Source of the DNA: Lateolabrax maculatus
Lineage: Eukaryota; Chordata; Actinopteri; Acropomatiformes; Lateolabracidae
NCBI GenBank assembly: GCA_031216445.1
Contig: CM062199.1
Coordinates: forward strand, 10,873,001 to 10,937,000
Length of the DNA: 64,000 nucleotides
Reading direction: 5' to 3'
Positions within the stretch are counted from its first letter, which is position 1. Each line of letters starts with the position of its first letter. Below, piece after piece: positions 49,978 to 62,035 of this stretch. Under the pieces are notes generated by a model. It searched no databases. It was not told the origin of the DNA and saw nothing but the letters and a program-made list of their open reading frames with translations. The translations under genes were made by a program, and so were the position numbers.

Positions 49978-51710
49978 GGTGGGTTGGGTGCCTATTATAA
50001 CCGTCAGGATAGATATCCATCTGATAGTGTAAAAGTGAATCTAGGCCATTTATTCACACTCACACCTCTCTCTACCTTATTCCCCACTTCCTCCACCCAC
50101 ACGCCCACCCCCGTTTCCACCTCCTTTTATCCTCTTCTTTGCTCCCACTACTCTTTTCACTTCTTTCCTGACCCTTGACTACCCATTTTTTTCCTCCCTC
50201 AACCACCCAATCCACCAAACCAAACTGCTCTATGTTTTGCTTCTCTCTTTCCCCGCTTTCCCCACATTCCTCCTTCTTTATTAAATCGCACCAAATAGCA
50301 CCAAAATTAAATAAATAAATATAGAGTTGTTGGGACAATCATACATACAAGTGAGAAAGAATGATGGGGGTCTCAAAATACAACTTGCACTGTAAGTCAG
50401 ACCTCTGTAGTGTGTATGTGTATGGACTGTATGTGTCTGTGGATGTAGACATACAATATACATGATGCAGGGATGTATCCCTTGGGGGGACAGACTCAGA
50501 AAGAAATTGGTACATAGTGTTTTCATGTTCTTTTTTCAAGTCAGAGAGTGATTTAGGAGTATATGCCAAACACATAATGTCCAAAAAAAAAAAGAGAAAA
50601 AAAAAAAGGAGAGAGGAAACATCAAACATGTCAGCGTGCTCTCCTCTTGAGTACAGTCAACTGACACACATAATATACATGCCTGCATATGCACAAATGC
50701 ACACGTGCATGAATGTGTGTGCGCTCGTACAACACACACATGAACCGAGTGACACTTGTAACTTAAGTTTATAGCCTGCAGAAGGACGCGCAAAGGGGGA
50801 GGAGAGGAGGGGAGGAAAGGAAAGTGGAAGGGAGGAAAAATTATTACCATCCCCTGCCCTCCCCGCTAATAAAAAGCATAACTTCAAACATGTTTCTGAT
50901 GATGGTTAAAGCAGGAGGAAATTGATTTATTTGAAGATGTTTTAAAGTGAATTTTTCACAGGTTGAGAGAGGGTCTTTGAAGCCATGCGTGTGTGTGTGT
51001 GTGAACAGCTGTGTGTGTGTAGGATGGAATGCTCATGTCTTTAGGGCTGACCTTAATGTTAGTACAGTAAGAAAAGCAAAACTACCGCCGCTATCAGCCG
51101 CCAAATGCTCTCATGACCACCGCAGGGTGTGTGTGTAAGTGTGAGTATGTGTGATATTATAGCTAACCTACTTTAGTCAATACAAGCTTAAGCTTCTGAC
51201 AACTACTGTGAGTACTCCTGTGACATGCAAAGCAAAGCTTCTGATCTGATTTACTAAGTGTGAAAATGAGGAAGGGTTGGATTTGCTTCACATACGGAAA
51301 AGTTTTCAGCAAATGCAGATTAATTTACAGCTTTTTCACTGTATGTTTCCGATGGTGGATAGAGTGTGCAGGCCAACTAAACAATTCTAGGATACATCCA
51401 ATGTGTCCAAAGTGTTAACCAACATCCAGCGTGCTGAATCGTCCTTTAGCAGATACTGTTAACCATCCTAAGTGAATTCAGCTTGATTATAAGGTTGATC
51501 ACCAAATGCAGGATAACAAATAGTAAAAACAGTCATCGTTATCTCTTAAGTTAAATATGTTAAGAAAATATAACTGAAACTCTGCCAGTACTAAGATTTT
51601 AGTTTAAAGTTTTTAGGGTATGTTAAATATATTGCATACATTTTTGGTATATTTTAAATTGTGGTTGTCCATGAATGTCATTTATTAATGTATTTTAACA
51701 ATTATCTTAC

Positions 51711-51794
51711 CTGTTCGTAGAACTTGTTGTGAGCCACATAGTATTGAGCATCAAATGACTCCTCTGTCACCAATACATGTTGCCTTTCCCCCAC
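51711..51794 (-). CDS. cdkal1: cdkal1 coding exon (start of TRAM domain), third from last
   Basis: This 84-base, 28-codon exon reads [20 protein letters not shown] and then AHNKFYEQ on the minus strand. It corresponds to the beginning of the TRAM domain of CDKAL1, the radical-SAM methylthiotransferase that converts t6A37 to ms2t6A37 in cytosolic tRNA-Lys(UUU). TRAM domains bind the tRNA substrate. The acceptor is a pyrimidine tract ending in tgtgtag, and the donor is gtaaga, matching the vertebrate consensus. Both boundaries are phase 0. The next exon (48170-48334) continues directly with VLVPKR, as in mammalian CDKAL1 as I recall it. The upstream exons with the UPF0004 and radical-SAM domains are outside the window. 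Identification rests on recognising the protein sequence; the exon edges are read from splice sites. Confidence 0.95.
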
Positions 51795-53459
51795 CTACAC
51801 AGAAAGTGAGAGATAAAGAGAGAAAAATTATGAAACTGGATTTGTTTGGACAAGAAATATGAGCCACACACAAGTTTATTAACTTAATATAACATCAGCC
51901 TATCATGCAGCGTGTGTGTGTATGTGGGTGTATGCATGTCCTCAGCCATATGTTGACCATAAGCAAAACAACAGGATTAATATACCTGGCAATCATTTAG
52001 GACCTCTTCTCTATTGTCTTTTTCTATCTCTGCATCTCTTTCTGGTTGGTTCAGTCGCATTCCAGTCCAGTCAAAAGTGATATTGGTTATTTTGCTTTCT
52101 TGCCATTGATGTGCTTTTGAGTGCCAGTGGGTACATATCCATTTAAAAACAACTGATAGAGATAGAGTGATGAGTAATTTGTATTTGTGTCATTTGTGGG
52201 ATTTCAAATGTTTGTGTAAAATATTCTTGCCAGCAAAGAAAAGTTAACATGCGGAATAAAATAAAAAAAAACACAAATTACAGATGGAAACCCCACTTAC
52301 ACCCAAATATGAGAGGATCAAACTTCTTGCCCCACTTCTCCTATTACTTTACTAGAAAATTGTTAAACGTTAGGGTTATTTGCTTCAACAGAACTAATCA
52401 ATCAATCTTGAAACAGATGTACTAATTCCATCCGCTGACACACACCTACTAAAGTAAAATGCTTTTATGCCATATGCATGAACATCTACTGTGAATATGC
52501 AAGCAGTGGCTATGAGTTTACCGCTGTTGCTACACAGGCCGCGTATATGGGCTGTGTATCTTCTTCAGTTTTTAATACAACACAAGCAAGCTGCCTCAGT
52601 CATACAATATACTTCTATTCATCAAGATCCCAATTCAATCTAAGTTTTGTGCTTTCATGTTTTTTCATGTCTTCTGTTACTGCATGTTCACCATTTAATT
52701 ACTATCTCAAGGTTCCCAATCCACTTCAGTTTTAGTGCTTCAGCTTGGAGGATAGTGAGTACTATTAAACTCAGGTCCTCACAAAAAAAGAAAACTGAAT
52801 AAAAAGAAGTAAAGAAAAAAAAAAACACAAGGCTGTACAGTTCAAATATTTACAGAAAACAGCCCATTCAGGACATCAGAACATCAAATACTACAACAAG
52901 ACCTCCCAATAAAGAAATGAATATGGGAAATAATGACATAAAGATTTTTGTTGATAAATGTTGACTCAAAGAAGGAGAAAGAAGACGGGAATAAAATCTT
53001 TGTTGAATGTACTGCAGGCATGAATAAAACCACCTCACGACTGACTCATACAGAAATGGAGATATCTTTTCTCATTTGTCCCCCATGGACGAGTATTTTG
53101 ACAACCTATTTTCAATAAATATTTGACTGTGCTTCATGTTTGGATCCACACACATTTCATTTTACATTGCTGTGAATGGACAAGTCAATACTTTGTTGTT
53201 AGTGTGGCCTAATGCATCTTCTGAAGTGTCTGTAATGAATTCATTTGGGTGCATTTAGCACATTGTCAGCTCAAAATAGTGCCCTACATGAGACACATCC
53301 TATTTATTTTGCTATAAAAAAATACCAATGATCTTGTCATGTAAGAAACCAGCACAGAAAGTTTAGATCCCAGACAGCAATTTGAGAAATAATGCAGCAA
53401 AGCACCTGGGTTTTAAAATTCAGCAACATATAGATAAAAATGTTGGGAACAGAGTGTCC

Positions 53460-53600
53460 TGTAGGCTCATTGGGCAGTATTTGCATTTCATCTCTGCAAG
53501 TGATGAGCCCTGTACTGTAAAACTGTGCTGACTGATCATTTCCTTAGCAATATGTCAGAGCCTTAGAAGTCATCGCTCTGACACATTGCTCAGGGTGTTT
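53460..53600. promoter_or_regulatory. candidate conserved non-coding element
   Basis: Non-repetitive stretch with ATTTGCAT (53479-53486, the reverse octamer) and an imperfect inverted pair, CAATATGTCAGAGCC (53549-53563) and GCTCTGACACATTG (53575-53588). Located in a cdkal1 intron. Low certainty without an alignment. Confidence 0.25.
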
Positions 53601-54819
53601 CCATTTTTGCAGACACCCGTCTTCTGTGCGCTTTTCTTCCCTCCTTCCCGTTCTTATCCTTTTGCTTCCATCCCTCTCCCCTATCTCTGGGCGTTTTCTT
53701 TGTTGTTCATACCTCTCTTCCTTTCAATATAACTCCCTCTCATCCTTCTCTCCTTTCTTTCTTTTTTTTTTTTTTTTTAGTGATTTTACTGTGTGTGTGT
53801 GTGTGTGTGTGTTCCAACACAGCACCTGCACAGGCATGCTGACAGACTTAAAAAGAGACTAAATAAATCACTGTTTCCTGCAAACAGAGCAATTTTCTGA
53901 AAAAGAAGGTGGAAAAAATATCCTTTGAACATTACTGGATGGTGAACATTTGATTTGGGCCTTTTGTTTGCTTCTTTGAATTGAAGACAGATGTCTCTGC
54001 TGTGAGCCTAAAATCTCAAGCACATGAAAAAATCCTGTTTTCAGTGTTGTAAGTAATGAAATGTAAGTAAAACATATTAGTTTTTCTTTTAAAAACACTT
54101 AAAACAAACAGAAGTTGTTCGTTAACATTTCGTTCTGTTAACCATTAACCACTGACTAATGGCCATAATTCGTTTTACCTATGTACTTTGATTTTTTTCA
54201 GAAGTTGCTTTCTCATTTTCCCCTGGTTACAGATGCATCTCTTTGGACAAAATTAAAATTTGAGTACAGGGTTATTGGCCTGAGTCATTTAGCTCTGTGC
54301 AAAAGTCCACCTTACCAAAGCCTCATCTTATTTAGTTTTACCCTGTGCACCAGAGGAGAGATGCACTTAAAAAACTGAAAGCTAGATGTGTATGATGTGA
54401 ATTTGTATGGCTCTTCCTGCCTTAAAACCTAATCCACACCTAAATATTCAGCAATGAGCAATGGTCTGGGATTATGGTATATCCTAATATGTTGATTGAA
54501 CTGTGAATAAGAGAATAATCATGCATGAACACACCCCAGTACACAAAATGACACACAAATGAGAATGTCGTCAATTCAGTAAATGAAAAGTTGATGAGCT
54601 GTACACACCTCTATGCACCACAGCATAAGCAGTGTGCATGTATTTGTACATGTTGGTCTCTGCTTGTGTGAGGGCTAATCTTTCCTGATTTTAGATTTGT
54701 ATTTACTCCATCTGTTCAAAAACGTCACAGAATATCAAACAAGGCGTGCGTGTGAATGTCTTTGCACAGTGAGATGTGTATTTACTTCACCATCCAGACA
54801 ATAACATCCCATGACACAC

Positions 54820-55080
54820 AGCAGATCCACTACAGATTTGTGGGATCATGAGTTTAATTGATAATTAATCCACATCATAACAAGGATAATGAGAGAACTG
54901 TGGCATTGAATTGTAATCAACATTTTCATCTCCGTCACAAATAAAAGGAGCAATTCACTGGAACATCGTACAAAATCTCACGCGGCATCTGTGGTCTTTT
55001 TACCATGCGACTGGATTGTGTTTTTTAACCAGACTGAAAAGCAGACAGACTGTTGCATGGGATTACTTGTAAGGAGCTAA
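54820..55080. promoter_or_regulatory. candidate conserved non-coding element
   Basis: GTTTAATTGATAATTAATCC (54852-54871) is a dense homeodomain-type cluster, followed by TTGTAATCAACATTTTC, ATCTCACGCGGCATCTGTGG and ACCATGCGACTGGATTG. Unusually CpG-containing for the local background. Confidence 0.3.
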
Positions 55081-55922
55081 TAGTCAGAGTCAAAGGAAAC
55101 AAACAACAAATGAAGACTAAAAATAGGCACATTTTTTAGTGTCTGTGGCAATATGTGACAATATAAAACAAGAAAGAAAGTAAAGGTAGTATATCATTTC
55201 AGAAAAGTCACACTCACTTTGATTGTCCACTAACAACCATGACTGTGGCCTTAATACAAGAGCAGCTAAGCACACAGCATGTGCCTACAATGAGGACAGA
55301 TTATCTTAACCTATTCTGAAAATATATTGCACTACATCCTCACTCCCTTTTAAGATCACACTAAATTATCACGCAAAGATGAGGTACTCCACAAAGTGAT
55401 ATGACATAACATAATATAGAGATTTTTACATTTATTCATTTGACTTCAGACAAAAGAGTCATTGAATCAAGTCAATGACGTAACAACCATGGACTGTACA
55501 GTGTGACGCCAATCGAAGCAGCAATAATTGCAAACAGCCAGGTGTCTCTTGTCTACTTCTGTCACACCTGGATTCAATTTAGCTCTCACTGGTTTTTGGC
55601 AGTCTTGCTATAAAGATGTAATCACCACACACTTAAATATTCTGTGTCATAACTAAATAACTTAAAACAACAATCAGTGGAAACTCTTTAAGTGTTACCC
55701 AATCAATTGGAGTCAATCAGTGTACTTAAGGTTCAGTCCTCACATGAGATAAATTGTCCTAATGATCAGTCCAACAGAAGCTTTATAATGTTATTTTCAC
55801 ATTGGAATATGGTGGAATAAGGTATGCCTTGCTGTTCACAAACCTTGCCAAATTATCACAAACATACAATCACCAGCACACAAACAAACTCACACATAGA
55901 TTAAGTGTTACAAACAAACCTG

Positions 55923-55930
55923 CACACACA

Positions 55931-55982
<52 letters not shown>
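55923..55982 (+). repeat. (CA)n microsatellite
   Basis: About 60 bases of CA, perfect from 55935 on. Confidence 0.95.
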
Positions 55983-55983
<1 letters not shown>

Positions 55984-57111
55984 CCTTCTGTAGCCCCTTG
56001 TAGAAAGAGATTTTGTTTTGTTGCCTGCTAAACAATCATTGCAGGGAGTAATTTAACAGGGCTAAAGAGAGATGCTCTGATCTTTTGGAGGTTCTCTTTG
56101 AATAAGCTGCCTGAAAGAAGAAGAAAAAAACACCCCTGTTGGTTTGGGTATTTTGTTTTACCCTCAAAGTCAAAACCAAAGTAAAAGAGACTCAAACTTT
56201 TCAGTGTTTGCCACAAAGACTGAGCGGATTAAGGGTGGCTTTGGTTAAATGTTTGTGGTGACAAATGTAAAATCAACACAGATCAAAGTTATACAAATTA
56301 ACTGTTTGGAACAAGGCTTTAACATAAATACTTTAAACAGAGTAATACACTCAACATGAGGAAAAAGAAAGAGCAAAGTAGAAATACAGAATGACAGGAT
56401 GGAAGTGGGGAAGTTTAAAAGAAAAAAAAGAAAAAGAATAAAATTGAGGCAAATAAAAAAACATTTTGTCAAAAATAACTAACTCTATAACTTCTTTAAT
56501 TGAGTAGTTTTCAAATCTTTGTCCTCTACAAAGCAGTTTAGGCCAATCATTTCATGTTCATACATATACACCCTGTCTCGTCTTTTACAAACTCAACCAC
56601 CAGTCGCAGCAGAAGGTACTTTCCTCAGTCGATAAGCTGACTCCGATCTTTCTGCCTAATATGATACCAGGTTCACACTGTAATATGTAAGAGGAAATAG
56701 GAACTTTGTCACACAGCACACTGACTCACTATTTATCTGGCTGCACTAAAGAAAGGAAAGTCATGTTAACCGCTGCTGCTAAGTTTACAATCTGATACGA
56801 CAGGCTCCAACAATCTACAATGTTAAATTAGTATTGATGTTTGAATTATTGCTAACCACTTGAAAGTTTGATAAAAAAAATCTAAATGACTATGATCCAG
56901 AACAATTTGTCGGAATCTGGTTCATATCAAGTGTTTGAAATGCTGATTAAACAAGGGTAAATAAAGAGTCCAAAAAGGAGGAAATATTGCAGTTAATGGC
57001 ATAAGCTTTGAAAATCAACTACACATTAAGAAACAATGGGTTAGAAATTCCAGAGGTAAAAGAAAGTAAACAGAAAAAAAAAGTTGAGCAAGGCCTTTAG
57101 CTTTGACCAAA

Positions 57112-57305
57112 CACAGACACCTGGGAAACAGACGAATCTGCGAGCTCTGGCAGATACTTCTGGCCCCTCTCCCGTTCAAACTGATTTCACTGCCGTCTTA
57201 TCGGGTTAACCAATCACACACGTTTATCTAGTAGGAGGCAGGTTTAATACGATGACTAACAGAGACGAGCGCCGTTCAGGTATCTTTGTAAATATCCAAG
57301 ATGGA
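57112..57305 (-). repeat. interspersed repeat, copy B, next to the Tc1-like element
   Basis: Reverse-orientation copy of the 4033-4253 repeat. It lacks about 20 bases around the AAATAAAACATGAG part of copy A. It ends 32 bases before the Tc1-like element, so the transposon landed in or beside an existing repeat. Confidence 0.75.
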
Positions 57306-57337
57306 GCTGTATTGTGTGTAGTGTATTCAGGTACATA

Positions 57338-57556
57338 CAGTGGGTACGGAAAGTATTCAGACCCCTTTAAATTTTTCACTCTTTGTTTCATTGCAGCCAT
57401 TTGCTAAAATCAAATGGCATTCATTTTATTTCTCATTAATGTGCACTCAGCACCCCATCTTGACAGAAAAAAAACAGAAATGTAGAAATTTTTGCAAATT
57501 TATTAAAAAAGAAAAACTGAAATATCACATGGTCCTAAGTATTCAGACCCTTTGCT
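57338..57556 (+). repeat. left terminal inverted repeat of the Tc1-like element
   Basis: Pairs with 58756-58972. The outer motif AAGTATTCAGACCCCTTT recurs in part at the inner end (AAGTATTCAGACCCTTTG), so each long TIR carries an outer and an inner direct repeat. That is the IR/DR arrangement in which Tc1-like transposases bind two sites per end. Confidence 0.9.
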
Positions 57557-58596
57557 CAGTATTGAGTAGAAGCACCCTTTTGAGCTAGTACAGCCATGAG
57601 TCTTCTTGGGAATGATGCAACAAGTTTTTCACACCTGGATTTGGGGATCCTCTGCCATTCTTCCTTGCAGATCCTCTCCAGTTCCGTCAGGTTGGATGGT
57701 GAACGTTGGTGGACAGACATTTTCAGGTCTCTCCAGAGATGCTCAATTGGGTTTAGGTCAGGGCTCTGGCTGGGCCAGTCAAGAATGGTCACAGAGTTGT
57801 TCTGAAGCCACTCCTTTGTTATTTTAGCTGTGTGCTTAGGGTCATTGTCTTGTTGGAAGGTGAACCTTCAGCCCAGTCTGAGGTCCTGAGCACTCTGGAA
57901 GAGGTTTTCTTCCAGGATATCTCTGTACTTGGCCGCATTCATCTTTCCTTCAATTGCAACCAGTCGTCCTGTCCCTGTAGCTGAAAAACACCCCCATAGC
58001 ATGATGCTGCCACCACCATGTTTCACTGTTGGGATTGTATTGGGCAGGTGATGAGCAGTGCCTGGTTTTCTCCACACATCCCGCTTAGAATTAACGCCAA
58101 AAAGTTCAATCTTCGTCTCATCAGACCAGAGAATCTTATTTCTCATAGTCTGGGAGTCTTTCATGTGTTTTTTGGCTAACTCTATGCGGGCTTTCATATG
58201 TCTTGCATTGAGGAGAGGCTTCCGTCGGGCCACTCTGCCATAAAGCCCCGACTGGTGGAGGGCTGCAGTGATAGTTCACTTTGTGGAACTTTATCCCATC
58301 TTCCTACTGCATCTCTGGAGCTCAGCCACAGTGATCTTTGGGTTCTTCTTTACCTCTCTCACCAAGGCTCTTCTCCCACGATTGCTCAGTTTGGCTGGAC
58401 GGCCAGGCCTAGGAAGAGTTCTGGTCGTCCCAAACTTCTTCCATTTAAGGATTATGGAGGCCACTGTGCTCTTAGGAACCTTGAGTGCTGCAGAAATTCT
58501 TTTGTAACCTTGGCCAGATCTGTGCCTTGCCACAATTCTGTCTCTGAGCTCCTTGGGCAGTTCCTTCGACCTCATGATTCTCATTTGCTCTGACAT
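57556..58596 (-). pseudogene. Tc1-like transposase pseudogene
   Basis: One uninterrupted reading phase of 347 codons (usual for Tc1 transposases, about 340 residues) runs from ATG at 58594-58596 to the stop at 57556-57558. It carries three internal stop codons: 58291-58293 (TAA), 58276-58278 (TGA) and 57868-57870 (TGA). There is no frameshift. The N-terminal part has a paired-like helix-turn-helix (SKELPKELRDRIVARHRSGQ) followed by the GRP-type hinge (RPGRPAKLS). The catalytic DDE region is still readable: D in LWSDET (codon about 159), D in FQQDNDPKHT (about 250) and E in NPIEHLWRDLK (about 285), 34 residues after the second D, i.e. DD34E. Two of the stops fit simple point changes from conserved family codons. 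It cannot make a full transposase. Confidence 0.93.
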
Positions 58597-58755
58597 GCAC
58601 TGTGAGCTGTAAGGTCTTATATAGACAGGTGTGTGCCTTTCCTAATCAAGTCCGAACAGTTTAATTAAACACAGCTGGACTCCAGTGAAGGAGTAGAACC
58701 ATCTCAAGGAGGATCAGAAGAAATGGACAGCATGTGAGTTAAATATGAGTGTCAC

Positions 58756-58972
58756 AGCAAAGGGTCTGAATACTTATGACCATGTGATATTTCAGTTTTT
58801 CTTTTTTAATAAATTTGCAAAAATTTCTACATTTCTGTTTTTCTCTGTCAAGATGGGGTGCTGAGTGTACATTAATGAGAAATAAAATGAACTTTTTTGA
58901 TTTTAGCAAATGGCTGAAATGGAACAAAGACTGAAAAATTTAAAGGGGTCTGAATACTTCCCGTACCCACTG
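58756..58972 (-). repeat. right terminal inverted repeat of the Tc1-like element
   Basis: Reverse complement of the left end with about 95% identity by eye. It shows the same outer and inner direct repeats around TATTCAGACCC. Confidence 0.9.
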
Positions 58973-59194
58973 TACATACTTTGCATCTGAAAATGTGAAC
59001 ACCTTTTGTAGTAACTTGATTCAATATATATTGCCCCATTATCTAAGTATTCCTCCACGATTTTTTAAAACATTAGAACCCTGATTTTGCTGTGGACTCA
59101 AAAATAAAGGGAAAACTTTTTTTTCTTCTAGTTTTTTACTTCATGGAACTTCAAAGCACTCAGTTAATACCAATAAATCAATGACCAAGCTATA

Positions 59195-59290
59195 ATCAGT
59201 CTAGAGCTGCCCCTAACAATTTTTTTTATGATTCGTTTTTCAAGTAGTCAATTAATCGAATGACTAATTTAACGACAGTCACAGACTGTA
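59195..59290 (+). repeat. fragment of a common teleost repeat
   Basis: TCTAGAGCTGCCCCTAACAA and CAATTAATCGAATGACTAAT resemble a very common fish repeat with 'GAGCTGCAACTAACGATT' and 'GATTAATCGATTAGTCG'-like cores (recalled). Short and diverged. Confidence 0.5.
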
Positions 59291-59559
59291 ACAACCGTCT
59301 GCAACTTTAAGCCATTTTCTCACTTATACATGGCTGTTAACAGGGCGTGTGGGTGTGTGTGTGTATGTGTCTTGAGGCTATACACCAGACCTCTAAGGCT
59401 TTCTTGCCTCTCGTAGCCCCCCCCCCTCCCCTCTCTGAACAGGGCTGGTGAAATGTGAGAGGTTTTTGCTAGAACAGAGTGCTGTGCACCTGAATCCAAT
59501 CTACAACCCTGCTCCAGGCCCTCTTACCTTCCCAAAGCTATGACTATGCCTCTCCCTCC

Positions 59560-59599
<40 letters not shown>

Positions 59600-61131
59600 A
59601 ACTAAAAAATCAAAGACATAAATGGTTACACTTAAATAAAGGTGTGCTGCTGATTCCAAGAAAGCAAGAGTAAGAAAGTTAAACAAGAGGAATGCGAGTA
59701 AAGGAATGGGATAAAACAGTTTCGCAAGCAGAGACAAACAAGCAAGTACGCAAAAGATCTAATGTATAATAAGTGAGAAACAGGAAGAAAAATAGTAACC
59801 TGTTCAACCACCTCACTTGTGATATATTAAACAAGTTGCACGATTACTTTTAATGTTAACTTAACAAGCACTCAGAAAAGAAAAAAAATAAAGCTTGTAC
59901 CTACAAGAGCGGCTTTCCAAGAATGAAGAATTGTACTCTTACTACGCTTAAATTAAACAAAGCCCTGTTTGGTTGGATGAATGCTGAGGTCACAAAACAT
60001 ACTCGGTCAAACAAGGACTTTCAAGAAGTTTCGTAGAGAGGAACAAAGAATGGCAAACATGCAAAGGTTAGTATAGGACGCACTGCAGCTGCATTGAGCA
60101 ACTGGAGCAACTCAACTTTTGTTTGCACAAGCTTTTTCAGTGTTGTTGCAGGTTCTGTCATCAGTGCCTCTAATAACCAATTCTTGTTGCACAAGATGTA
60201 TCAGAGTACGTGGTCGCAGCTATTGTGAACTGCTGCTTGTTTCTACTTTTTTTACTCGAACCATGTGCATAGAGCAACTATCTTTAAATCCGTGGCAAAT
60301 CACAATTAACATACTGTGCACTGCAGTCTTTAAGTATTTAGAAGGTGACGTTCTAATATGGGGGTTACAATTACTTCACTGTTAATCCAATATGGATGTT
60401 AAGACTGTTAAGTTAAACATTAGGGGAGTCAGCACTTTTCTGCTCATGCTGATTGTTTCATTTTTTAGATTTTAGATGTACTGGACTACAGAGCCAGAGC
60501 AAACAGAAATGTATCCCTTCACATATAGTGCACTGTAAAAGATGGATAGATCACGTTGCAGCTATAGTAAAATATGTCACTTAAAAACTATATAATATTG
60601 CTAATATTACATTACAGCTGCAAAAAATACAAAGAGAAAGAGGACACGATCAGAATGAAAAATAAAAGGTTGTAGCACAGGATGATAAGTGTTACATAAA
60701 ACTGATTTATGAATTTCCATTTTTGAAACATGGACTTGAATATCCTAATTCTATATAACAATAGGCTCTGCTGACAATACACAAATGCTGCATCTTTGTA
60801 CAGAAAACATACTGTATGTTGACACAATTGCACAAAAAAAAAACACACACACAATCAGACACACACACTTGATTGCCTCATCAATTTCAGCTAACCAACA
60901 GAAAAGACAGTCATGTCTGGCACCAGTATGACAGATCTAGTTTGTCAGAGGAGACAGATAGATATCTCCCTCACACACAAACATAACACAACACACACAT
61001 ACAGGCCTGTCACAGTAACCCTTAGGCTGTTTAGTGTCTCAGATGCTGGAATGAATCACATCAAAACAAAGACATAGCAGAAAACACAGAATGAAAGCCT
61101 TAGAAACATCAGTTATGAAAATACATAACTG

Positions 61132-61134
<3 letters not shown>

Positions 61135-61163
<29 letters not shown>
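61135..61163 (+). repeat. (CA)n microsatellite
   Basis: About 14 CA units. Confidence 0.9.
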
Positions 61164-61167
<4 letters not shown>

Positions 61168-61586
61168 AAACAATCCCACAAACATACTTCGGTCATATAC
61201 AACATTATGCCTCAAAGCAAAACTTTGAAAGTGTCATGGAAAATGTATTGGGACATAACACAATTCAGAAGTTCTCCAGTATAAATCTGTAGGTAGACCT
61301 TTGCTGAATAGAGAGAGGAATTTGCAATACCATGTAGCATACTGTTAAGCAAACAGTCTACACTCCTTTATGTATTCATTTAGAGAGGTTTGTTTGACAG
61401 AGTATCTGTGTGTGTGTCTGTGGTGGGGGTGGGGGGCCAAGCATTTGGCATTACAGCATCTATGTGTCTGAAACAGTGTGTGTTAGCAACGGCAGCATCA
61501 ATCAAAGCTCAGCTGTGATTGTCAGGCTGATTGTCTGTTATGTCCCTGTGGGCCTGGAGGCCTTGGTGTGTATAATTCATGTGCAC

Positions 61587-61587
61587 A

Positions 61588-61623
<36 letters not shown>

Positions 61624-61647
61624 TGAGAGTGTGAGACAGAGAGAGTG
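61587..61647 (+). repeat. compound microsatellite (TG)n-(GA)n
   Basis: TG units to 61607, then GA units with GTGAGAGTGTGAGAC interruptions. Confidence 0.9.
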
Positions 61648-61902
61648 AATGTGTAATGCACACATCTATACATCCACATTAATCTATAATTGCAGCAGAA
61701 ACTAATGCCTTGGCAATAGCAGTATGATTATGATTATCACTGGAGGCCACACCTGAAGACACAACAAATCATACATGCATAGGAAGACCTATCTAGCACA
61801 CGTGCCTGATTGCTGTTCAAGGCTAGCCCTCCAGTCGTCCTATTAGAATGAGAAAAATGTATGTATGTGTTTTGATAAGGGAGAAAAAAAGATGAGCTAC
61901 AA

Positions 61903-62035
61903 GGCCATCCTGGTGGCTTAGTGGGATAAGGCAAGAATCATGTACTCCTAATGCCTGATTGGGTTAAAAGCCGGCTCATGACCTTTGATGCATGTTCTAT
62001 CTCTGTCTCCTTGCTTCCTTCTTTTTCTGACTTTT
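61903..62035 (+). repeat. tRNA-derived SINE remnant
   Basis: GTGGCTTAGTGGGATAAGGC resembles a tRNA A box, and GATTGGGTTAAAAGCCGGCT, 40 bases later, resembles a decayed B box (the consensus GGTTCGAATCC is altered). ATGCATGTTCTATCTCTGTC resembles the body that follows the tRNA-like head in common fish SINEs. Not a functional tRNA gene. Confidence 0.5.

Larger units (their letters stand above)
48335..51710 (-). other. penultimate intron of cdkal1 (3.4 kb)
   Basis: Runs from donor gtaaga beside 51711 to acceptor ttttcag beside 48334. It contains a decayed interspersed-repeat fragment at about 49425-49530, GT arrays at 49754-49789 and 49851-49873, a 17-base C run followed by CA repeats at 49946-49977, a strongly pyrimidine-rich block at 50050-50280, and an A/G-rich run at 50581-50620. 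No further exon is seen; the splice-compatible frame from 51711 continues directly into 48334. Confidence 0.9.
57338..58972 (-). mobile_element. Tc1/mariner-family DNA transposon, complete with TIRs, inactive
   Basis: A 1,635-bp element bounded by inverted repeats of about 218 bp (57338-57556 and 58756-58972) that begin CAGTGGGTACGG. It is flanked on each side by TA (57336-57337 and 58973-58974), the target duplication of the Tc1/mariner superfamily. The two ends differ at roughly a dozen positions by my count, including two small length differences. The transposase gene lies between them on the minus strand and is interrupted by stop codons. Elements with these ends are abundant in fish genomes. 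It sits in a cdkal1 intron in the same orientation as the gene, so it should be spliced out. Confidence 0.95.

Noticed and set aside
57596..57827. Plus-strand frames across the Tc1-like element
   Set aside because: These are antisense to the transposase pseudogene; the same applies to plus-strand frames at 58058-58593.
61903..61990. Possible tRNA gene
   Set aside because: The A-box-like and B-box-like words are there, but the B box is degenerate and no cloverleaf with paired acceptor arms can be drawn; better explained as a SINE remnant.
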